From: Periplaneta americana
Lineage: Eukaryota; Arthropoda; Insecta; Blattodea; Blattidae
DNA length: 64,000 nucleotides
Reading direction: 5' to 3'
NCBI RefSeq assembly: GCF_040183065.1
Contig: NC_091121.1
Span: 64,946,287 to 65,010,286, forward strand
In this document: in pieces, positions 53,230-61,494 of the stretch
Position numbering within the stretch: position 1 is the stretch's first letter
How the letters are laid out: the number at the start of each line of letters is the position of its first letter
Position numbers and translations under genes: made by a program
The notes under the pieces: generated by a model
What the model saw: the letters and a program-made list of their open reading frames with translations, nothing else
Databases searched by the model: none
Told to the model about the DNA's origin: nothing

Positions 53230-53402
53230 CAATAAATCTAGTATCTACTCCAATTCCTCATAAGAAAATTAGGAATAAGATGTATGGAAACCAAAATCTT
53301 TGTGATAATAATCCTCTTATTATACATACAATAATTGTTTCAATTAATAATATAAGTCCTATTGCTAATGGGTGTCTTATTTGTGTAAAAAGTATTCTGC
53401 AA
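53230..53402 (-). pseudogene. ND6: Nuclear mitochondrial insertion: ND6 fragment
   Basis: On the minus strand, with mitochondrial codons (ATA Met, AGA Ser), the sequence reads LFTQMSHPLAMGLMLLIETI, then IVCMMSGLLSQSFWF and PYILFLIFL. This matches the first half of NADH dehydrogenase subunit 6, whose HPLAMGLMLLIQT and FWFSYILFLIFLGG blocks are diagnostic. After FLIFL the match decays. The local AT content is higher than the flanks. About 170 bp are recognisable. Confidence 0.85.
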
Positions 53403-53559
53403 GTCGCAGTTTAAGATTATGCATGTCATGTTTTCACCACTGCTGTGTCATAATTGGCCGTGCTTTCCCTCCTGATGTCACTTGAAACGGACCCTATTAT
53501 GTTCGCCCTCGAGAGATAGGTTCCAGCCAGTCGTCACAATAACTGCTTTTGTAACGTGG

Positions 53560-53720
53560 CATCTTCCTACAAGACAATGTTATTTCACATCGGCATGCTG
53601 ACTATTGTAACCGATTGAGATATTGGAACTGTGAGATTGTCTCTCGATCCTCTTACTCGCCTGACCTGTCTCACTGTGACTATTCCTGTTTGGAGAAATT
53701 CCGAAGTATCTTCGGCAGCA
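53560..53720 (+). pseudogene. Mariner transposase fragment, DD34D type
   Basis: Reads FLQDNVISHRHADYCNRLRY, then WNCEIVSRSSYSPDLSHCDY and SCLEKFRS. The 'LQDN...H' box with the second aspartate and the 'YSPDLxxxDY' box with the third are separated by 34 residues, the mariner value. The rest of the transposase is not recognisable. Confidence 0.75.
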
Positions 53721-54962
53721 GTCTCTGCACCATCTGAGCGCAGCGGACTAGGAGGATGCAATTGGTCGTTTCCACCCTACAACATCACTAAGCAACGCTT
53801 TTCTTTTATCGCTACTTATTAAATAATTTAACAACACAATGTTTTGGAGATTGTGTAGTCTCTGGGAAGCGCTTCCGAAATTTTCATAAACACAACTAGT
53901 ACAACTTTTTTAGTAGATACCTTTCAACAATGAAAATGCGTGTATATAATCATTGTTAAATATTCCTATTTCTCAGTACAATTGAGACAGCTGACTAACC
54001 GAGATTGACAGTGTAAAATTCCAGCACAATTGTGTCCCCAGCTGAGTGCATTAACATATAAGGAAAAACCCAAGCATTGTATCTTTGCTGGGCTTAAATC
54101 AAACTTACAAACAAGTCACCAGATTTCTTACCGATTGATTCCTGGTCTCGTGTACTGAACGTAGTGGAGGACATTTTGATCAACTATTCTCAAATTCAGG
54201 TTATATTCTCTTCATTTTCTTAAATACAGTTTACGCGAAATTTACTAGTTAACGCGAAATATCACTTGCCAAATTGTAGTGCCTTGAAACCTCAAGAATG
54301 TTATCCTCGAGATCTGGTGATCTGCTTTCCGAACTGTAGTGCCTAGAGACGGCAGGAGTGTCTGTTTCTTACTGTATAATTATATTTACTATAGGTTAAC
54401 AACTACGGTACCAAAACTCTGTTCTGGGATGTTACTAAACCTTACCGCTGTGCTGGAGGCGGAGTCTTCCTCCATTAATCTGAACCATTGTCGCACTGAT
54501 TGTCAAGTCATCTGATGCATCACTGCTATCACTTACACTTACAATGAAATTATTCTGCCAGTTTCACTGTCTAATACATTAGCACTACAAAAATATTGTT
54601 CTTATTTTTAACACTTCCGGTTTGCGCCATCGCAAAGCGAATCTCTCAAAAACTTATCCATACCTCGATCAAGCGTATGCGCCAACTATTGATATTGGTC
54701 GAGCTTAGTAAACATTTTCGACAGAAAAGAAAATATTGTCTGCGTGTTGTGGATAGCCGAGTTAAAAATCTGTTGTTCAGTGTCGTTTTAAAATACAATT
54801 TGGAAGTGAACTTCCAACACTGAAAAGCATTCGGTTCTGGGACATCAAATTGAGGACTATAGAATATGTGAATTTTCTTTTTGATAAGTTTAACATTAGG
54901 ATATCTTTCATCTGGACACTCTGTATTTAAAGTAAAACTATTACAATTGTTGCGGTATAATA
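53721..54962. other. No recognisable feature
   Basis: Contains a 75-codon frame at 54596-54823 with no motif. Confidence 0.45.
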
Positions 54963-55030
54963 GACAATAATACCGAATTAAATACTATTATAGTCACAAT
55001 CATGCCATGGTATGAAAGAAAAATTTCACA

Positions 55031-55101
55031 ACCTCGAGCGGGAATCGAACCTGCGACTTCCTAGTCTCCGGTCAGGCGCTCTACCACTGAGCTATCGAGT
55101 T
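55031..55101 (-). repeat. tRNA-like head, minus copy
   Basis: 71 nt with a D arm 'GCTCAGTGGTAGAGC', an A box and a perfect B box 'GGTTCGATTCCC'. It differs from the plus copy by one base in the anticodon region. Confidence 0.8.
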
Positions 55102-55326
55102 CGTCTCACTCCAAAGGCTCGGAATTATCCTTTCATACTGGCGACTCTGTTATAGAGTACTGTCCATAACGTCTGATCTTAGTCAGCATTGCTTATGACT
55201 GGAAAGAAACTTTACAAATGTAATCTTCATCTTACGATGTTTGGGTGACGTATATACGTCCGTTGATGTGACATATTAATGAATTAAATACTATTATAGT
55301 CACAATCATGCGTTTGGCGTGAGACG

Positions 55327-55397
55327 AACTCGATAGCTCAGTGGTAGAGCGCCTGACCGGAGACCAGGAAGTCGCAGGTTCGATTCCCGCTCGAGGT
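55327..55397 (+). repeat. tRNA-like head, plus copy
   Basis: Folds as a cloverleaf with acceptor stem pairing at 6 of 7 positions, a paired D arm, an anticodon stem with one mismatch and a T arm with one mismatch. The anticodon-loop triplet is GGA (serine), but there is no long variable arm and the base before the triplet is C, not U. So it is a tRNA-derived SINE head or tRNA pseudogene and not a working tRNA-Ser. Confidence 0.75.
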
Positions 55398-55522
55398 TGT
55401 GAAATTTTTCTTTCATACCATGGCATGATTGTGACTATAATAGTATTTAATTCATTAATATGTCACATCAACGGACGTATATACGTCACCCAAACATCGT
55501 AAGATGAAGATGACAATAATAC

Positions 55523-56040
55523 AGATAATAATTTAACAGAAAGCAAACTGATCGCTAGTGTCTAGAGCTGTATAAACTTCACGATTCTACACGAGACATC
55601 CCAGTCAGTTGTTCATTTCTGAGTGTGTGTCAGCGGTGTAACCGCAGCCCTCTAGCTCACACTCTTGTCTGTCCTGCAACACCACGGTCTGTTCCGTCTG
55701 TTCAAATAACTGATAACCAATTTATTGAAATGTAAGCTTTTAACATTGATTTAAATGTTCCAAGCGCGAAGTGTGAGAAATGACAGGTAACTTAAACTAT
55801 ATGGTTAATGAGTAGAACACAATTGATATTTCTTTTGATGATAAAAACTAAGGACGGAAGAATATGAGTGTATAATATCTTATCTAGTAAAGATATATGA
55901 AGAGAAAATTAATCACAATGTCAAATAATTCTGCAAAAATTGACAATGGAATCTTGGCTCCTTTTAGGCGTAGTTGCCCTTGTCAAAAAAAAATTCCAAA
56001 ATATGGTTTCTGATGTTCAACTATCAAATTTTGAACCATT
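55523..56040. other. No recognisable feature
   Basis: No repeat match or coding motif. Confidence 0.45.
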
Positions 56041-56345
56041 CATTCACATCTTTTGCCTAAGGGTAGGTCTTTCACTGCAAACCTAGCATTTTTCAATCTT
56101 CCCTATTTTCCACTTCCTCTTAGTCTCCGCATACGATGAATAATATATCTTAAAGTTGTCAATCACCTTATATCTTCTTCTGCTCCGATCTGTCCTCCCG
56201 TTAACCATTTCTTCCAGTGCATCCTTCAGGAGGCAGTTTCTTCTTAGCCAGTGACCCAGCCAATTTATTTTTCTCTTTCTGATCAGTTTCAACATTATTC
56301 TTTCTTCACTCACTCTTCCTAGCAGAACTTTATTTCTTATTTTGT

Positions 56346-56838
56346 GTCGACCTGGTTGGCGAGATGGTATAGCGCTGGCCCTCTATGCCCAAGGTTTTTT
56401 TTTTTATTGGATTATTTTACGACGCTATATCAACATCTAGATTATGTAGCGTCTGAATGAAATGAAGGTGATAATGCCGGTAAAATGAGTCCGGGGTCCA
56501 GCACCGAAAGTTACCCAGCATTTACTCGTATTGGGTTTAGGTAAAACCCTGGAAAAAACCTCAACCAGGTAACTTGCCCCGACCGGGATTCGAACCCGGG
56601 CCACGTGATTTCACAGCCAGACGCGCTGACCGTTACTCCACAGGTGTGGAGCATGCCCAAGGTTGCGGGTTCGATCCCGGGCCAGGTCGATGGCATTTAA
56701 GTGTGCTTAAATGCGACAGGCTCATGTCAGTAGATTTACTGGCATGTAAAAGAACTCCTGCGGGACAAAATTCCGGCACATCCGGCGACGCTGATATAAC
56801 CTCTGCAGTTTCGAGCGTCGTTAAATAAAACATAACAT
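56346..56838 (+). mobile_element. tRNA-derived SINE, family E, split by another SINE
   Basis: The first part reads 'gtcgacctggttggcgagat', 'ggtatagcgctgg' (A box). After the inner SINE it resumes 'gcgggttcgatcccgggcca' (B box 'GGTTCGATCCC') and runs through 'tggcatttaagtgtgc' to 'cgtcgttaaataaaacataa'. The duplication tttcttattttgt lies at 56333-56345 and 56839-56851. Confidence 0.9.
56397..56652 (-). mobile_element. tRNA-derived SINE, family C, nested in family E
   Basis: Complete family C copy on the minus strand with a poly-A-type tail (T run at 56397-56403 on plus). The 12-bp duplication atgcccaaggtt, at 56385-56396 and 56653-56664, is the tRNA-like anticodon region of the family E element. 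Confidence 0.93.
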
Positions 56839-57295
56839 TTTCTTATTTTGTATGACCATTTCACACGCTCCATCTTCTCCATATCCAACACTTCAAATGT
56901 TTGCAGTCGTTTCTCTTCACTTCGTCGTAATATCTATGTTTCTCTTCCATACAGTGTCACACTCATCACAAAGCACGTCACTCGTCTCTTCTTTAATTAT
57001 TTTTCCAGAACTTCGTAGAAGTTGCTCCTTTTTCTTTTTGATACTTAATTGCCGAAATATACCTAGCAATGATCGCAATGAGAAAGGGAAAATGGGAGCG
57101 GAAAAATTAAATTGCACATGGTCACTCGTCCTAGCAAGAGAATTTGTAACTTTGAGGAAGAATCTAAGTAAACTCCAAGCCTATTGCCCACACGTTTCAC
57201 TTCTTTTTCACCGTTTTGTTTGAAGGAACTTAATAGAATTTTGAAAGGCCGAACCCGAAAGTGGATGTACCTTACCACATGAAGGAAAGTATTGT

Positions 57296-57558
57296 TTATT
57301 TTTATTTTATTTTATTGGGTTATTTTACGACGCTGTATCAACATCTAGGTTATTTAGCGTCTGAATGAAATGAAGGTGATAATGCCGGTGAAATGAGTCC
57401 GGGGTGCAGCGCCGAAAGTTGCCCAGCATTTGCTCGTATTGGGTTGAGGGAAAACCCCGGAAAAACTTCAACCAGGTAATTTGCCCCGACCGGGATTCGA
57501 ACCCGGGCCACCTGGTTTCGCGGCCAGACGCGCTGACTGTTACTCCACAGGTGTGGAC
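57296..57558 (-). mobile_element. tRNA-derived SINE, family C, with target duplication
   Basis: Complete minus-strand copy, very similar to 56397-56652. The 12-bp duplication ggaaagtattgt stands at 57284-57295 and 57559-57570. Three frames of 67-151 codons overlapping it are artefacts of SINE sequence. Confidence 0.93.
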
Positions 57559-57570
57559 GGAAAGTATTGT

Positions 57571-57892
57571 CACAAGCTTGATGAGCACCAGGGCTGAACA
57601 GGAGTAGGGCAGAGTCGCCGAATATCGTAAAAGCCTGGGCTGGAGCGAGTGGTGAGAGTGGCGCGTCACTGTCCTCGCTAGACAAGGGGTCCGATCCCTT
57701 AGACTCGGGGAGTGACCATCGAATAAGCTCGTCCTGAAATATCCAAGGCGTCACGCGGAAACCAAGGCGACACGCGAAATATGTGTGGGGAGTATGTAGG
57801 TCCATAGGTCATTTCTTGTAGGACTCATCCGAACATTTGTCTGAGCTCCTTGGGAAAACCACAGTCTGGATGTGTTGTGCAAATACTCCCTT
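57571..57892. other. No recognisable feature
   Basis: GC-richer sequence between the SINE and repeat H; a minus-strand frame here has no motif. Confidence 0.4.
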
Positions 57893-58178
57893 TTCAATAA
57901 TTATTACCTCTGATTGAGGTTCTGGCTGATACATACATCTATTATCAGGCAGTACATCTCACTCGACGGTGTGTGTCAGAGGAAAAACAATAAAATTGTT
58001 TGTATAAATCTGAAGTTATATCGTAATTTGTTAGCGAAGGGAAATGGAACTGGACACTCTATCCCATTATCTCCTGACTTAGTTGCCTCATAAGTGATAG
58101 TGATGCCTTATTGGTGTTATTTATGAAATTCAAACCTGTCTTCGGACGGTTGAATAAACAACAATAATTATATAGGGA
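57893..58178 (-). repeat. Dispersed repeat H, copy 3
   Basis: Reverse-complement match to the copies at 8741 and 28652, including 'ttattgttgtttattcaacc' at its start (right side) and 'aacctcaatcagaggtaata' at its end. AATAATTAT occurs at both edges (57890s and 58160s) and could be a 9-bp target duplication. Confidence 0.8.
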
Positions 58179-58446
58179 ATGAAGAGAGATGGATCGAATG
58201 CAGTTAAATAGGCTGTCCGCTTTTCTTTCGTAGATTATTTAATTCTGTATTCAACTAATTTTGGGCCTTACTGTAATTCTAGATTAACAGTAATTCATAG
58301 GTGAATAAATACTCGTACTGTTCACTTTGTGTGGAATACAGATAATATTAGTAGTAAGACACACTCACCCTGATGTTTTCGCACGTGCTTAAAGTCGAAG
58401 TCGTTCCAGAGACTTTCTCGTGGGCTGCGGTCGGCATATAACCGAA
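58179..58446. other. No recognisable feature
   Basis: No repeat match within the window. Confidence 0.45.
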
Positions 58447-58452
58447 GCAAAA

Positions 58453-58502
<50 letters not shown>
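58447..58502. repeat. (AAT)n microsatellite
   Basis: About 55 bp of pure AAT. Confidence 0.97.
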
Positions 58503-58503
<1 letters not shown>

Positions 58504-59351
58504 TTTCTATTGCTTACTCAGCTCATAGTCACCAGAGAAATATAGGTTCTAATTCCAAGAAACTATTTGAGCTTTATAGTGGAAAAAATCAATGTGGAGG
58601 CGTTTTGGGTCACTTACTTTTAATTTTACTATCGTTCCCTTGCCACCAATCATTGCCTCATGTCTCAATATTCTCCACAGTTTGAAAGCAAAATTAAGAG
58701 GAATAACAAGTACAATTAAAATACAGAAAATATCGCATCTTTCTGTGGTTTTTCATATCCAAATAAGTTATCTTTAACTCTTAAGACCACATTTTCAATT
58801 TATTTTTTGACGTACATTATGCGGACACATGGCTCGACTATGATAAGGGGGTCAGCGCAAAGATGGTCTTTGTATGCAATAAAACACAGCATAATAACAA
58901 AAGGCAAACGTTCATGTCTGTACTAGAATTTGGACAAGCAGAAGGTATCGTTTTACCTGTAAGAATTCTTTTATCTCAGGCGTATTTTACTTTAACTCCA
59001 TCTTTTGGTAAATTTTGTACCTTCAGTAGACGGACGGTGAGAGTTCATGCCAGGTGGGGTCAGCACGATGCTGAAATCTATTCAAAACAATATTAGATAC
59101 GAGTATCTATAATGGCAATGGAGACTGTCTATTTCTTCTGCGGAATTGGGCTTTATGGTTTCTGTGTAACGTTAAGAACGTCATCCCGTAGCAAATGTAG
59201 GCCTATATACCGCGACCGGAAATTCTTAAATTAAAAAGCCAGAAAAAATAGCCAAGTACTGTATTTTGGTAACTGAATCTATCTTGTTCTTAGGTACACG
59301 AGGTGAAATCTGTGTTTCTTTTTTGCAATATTTTATTATATTTTATTTTAA
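58503..59351. other. No recognisable feature
   Basis: A 77-codon frame at 58863-59096 has no motif. Confidence 0.45.
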
Positions 59352-59354
59352 TGG

Positions 59355-59410
<56 letters not shown>
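59352..59410. repeat. (AT)n microsatellite
   Basis: About 58 bp of TA/AT. Unlike the array at 36272, no SINE is recognisable beside it. Confidence 0.97.
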
Positions 59411-59413
<3 letters not shown>

Positions 59414-59737
59414 GCTTCAAAAACTGGAAACAGTTTTTATCGAAATGAAGCACATCATAGATGAGGTTTTTTTAAATAAAAAATCGGGATAAACGTCGTT
59501 GATTGCATAGAAAATTATACAGGGACTAGAAATCACGTTGGAAGAAAAAAACAACTAATGAATATAGGCCTAAAGACCTATAACTTTGCGTACAGTATGT
59601 TAATAATATATCGTGAATAGGCTACAGATTATGTTGAAAATGTTCAATTCCCGGATAGCAAAATAGGAAACTTCTAAAGCAGTTGATAGACGACATTCAT
59701 TTTCGCCGAAACATATCACCTCGTCTAATTTATGTAT

Positions 59738-59840
<103 letters not shown>

Positions 59841-60013
59841 AATACATACGTTTCTCAAGAATTAAAAATTGTTCATCTCATAATTTCTTACGTTGTCATC
59901 ACCTACGACATAGTTAATGATTTACGCTAATAGTTTGTTTTCGAAAGAAATTGTCCTTCAAGCCGGAGGCAACAAGGTGGCAGTGAATGTCCAAAGAATA
60001 GAACTGTCCATTT

Positions 60014-60262
60014 TCAGTTGGTTATTTAACAATGCTGTATCAGCTACTATATTTTTTGGTGTTGACGGAATTAGTGATAAACATAGCGAGATGATATTTG
60101 GTGAAATGAGGCCGAGGATTCGCCATATACCTGACATTCGCCTTACAGTTAGGTGAAAGCTCGGGTAAAACCCAACTAGGTAATCAGTACAAGTGAGAAT
60201 CAAATCCACGCCCGTGCGGAGCTTCGGATCAGCAAGCCTTCTGACCGAACCACGCGGAGACT
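60014..60262 (-). mobile_element. tRNA-derived SINE, family B, near complete
   Basis: Carries the family B core 'gaggccgaggattcgccata', a B-box complement region 'gagaatcaaatcc' and a degraded A-box region at the right ('ctgaccgaaccacgcgg'). All four family B copies in the window lie on the minus strand. Confidence 0.78.
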
Positions 60263-60746
60263 GCGAGATTTTTAGTATTTGCACCGTGTTATGTATGTAG
60301 ATACTGTCAATCGATATCTAGCTCCGAAACGAGCGATGTTTCTACATTTTAGGACAGTGCAGAGGACCAAAACTAACAAACAACGTTGAAAATAGTGAAA
60401 ATCTCGAATTATAATTATACTTAAATTTCCAAGTTCCATATTTTTAAGGGTTCACAATAGTGAAATCAATAACTATCATACTCATGAAGCTACATTCACC
60501 AAATTTTGATCACTAATATAAAGTCCTTTGCGTCACAATTTACATTATTCTAACATACTCACATATTATATGGATCCTTATATAAATAGAATCAAAACTT
60601 ACTATAGGATTTTGCTGTAAAATTAATCAGTAAAATACTAGAATGTGTTAGTCTATTATAAAAGAATAAAAAATAAAAATATTGATAATCGTAAAAAATT
60701 CCTAATAATTTACAGAAAAACTCAATAGAAAAATTGTTCCAATATA
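60263..60746. other. No recognisable feature
   Basis: AT-rich flank of the foldback element. Confidence 0.45.
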
Positions 60747-61494
60747 CAGGGCGATTCACGAGGATTTACCGCCCTTACGGAGCTTATTTCCGAAGACATT
60801 CTATGCAGAAAATGTAATATAAACATGTGTCCTGATCTCAATATTTTCAGAGTTAAACTAATTTGAAGTTGTTAGTAAAATACCTTTTATCTTTAGTTTT
60901 AAAAGTAAGAGAATATATATAAATAGAGACTGAACTATTCAGACGTATCATTTCTTTAATTGGCTAGAGTTTTGAAGCTAAAATATGTTATTAATTGCTT
61001 TGTACAGATTTTTCAATTTTTAACTAAAAATTACATCATTCTTACGCACTTATCACAAGTTATTACAAATCATACGACTTTAGGAACCTGATTCTTTACA
61101 GTTTAATTATGTATTCTAATGTTCAGCTTTAAAGAATTTGCAAGGGTGGCGTGATTTGTAACAACTGTTGTCATAAATGCGTAAGAAAAATATAATTTTG
61201 TAGTTGAGAATCGAAAAAAAAATCTGTACGAAGCAACTATGGAATTCACAACACATTTTTAGCTTCAGAATACTAGCTGATTAAAAGAAATGGTACTGCT
61301 GAATAGTTCATTCTTTATCTGTAATATTCTTTCACCCTTAAAACTGAAGACTAATGGTATTTTACAAACAAATTCAAATTAGTGTAACTGAAAATATTGA
61401 GATTAGTACACATGTTTATATGACTTTTTTTTTTTTTCAAAATATCTTCGAAATAAGCTCCGTAAGTGCCAGTAAATTCTCGTGAATCACTCTG
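60747..61494. mobile_element. 748-bp foldback element with TA target site
   Basis: The left end CAGGGCGATTCACGAGGATT and the inverted right end CAGAGTGATTCACGAGAATT pair. Similarity continues almost to the centre: 'taaacatgtgt', 'atctcaatattttcag', 'gaactattcag', 'acagattttt' and 'cttacgca' all recur in inverted order. The arms are about 350 bp and the loop only a few tens of bp. TA flanks both ends (60745-60746 and 61495-61496). The ends resemble mariner-type CAGGGTGATTC termini. No coding sequence. Confidence 0.85.

Larger units (their letters stand above)
54974..55511. mobile_element. Inverted tRNA-like unit flanked by an 11-bp direct repeat
   Basis: The interval holds two tRNA-like heads in opposite orientation (55031-55101 minus, 55327-55397 plus) and three copies of one tail segment: a truncated one at 54976-55003, a full one on the plus strand at about 55227-55309, and its reverse complement at about 55421-55510. 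A stretch of about 120 bp (55109-55226) is single-copy. The direct repeat gacaataatac stands at 54963-54973 and 55512-55522, as if the whole were inserted once. Confidence 0.75.
56041..57062 (-). pseudogene. LINE family 2 3' fragment interrupted by nested SINEs
   Basis: From right to left on the minus strand: the polymerase tail near 56860-57060 (KEQLLRSSGKIIKEETSDVL, then VLDMEKMERVKWS), the insertion 56346-56838, then KVLLGRVSEERIMLKLIRKR and NWLGHWLRRNCLLKDALEEM, RRRYKVIDNFK, YAETKRKWKIGKIEK. The 13-bp sequence tttcttattttgt, part of the LINE, is duplicated on both sides of the insertion. Confidence 0.85.

Noticed and set aside
55327..55397. Functional tRNA-Ser(GGA)
   Set aside because: There is no long variable arm, the base before the anticodon is not U, stems have mismatches, and a near-identical inverted copy sits 230 bp away.
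57350..57805. 151-codon minus-strand frame
   Set aside because: More than half of it is SINE family C sequence; similar frames appear over other copies of that SINE.
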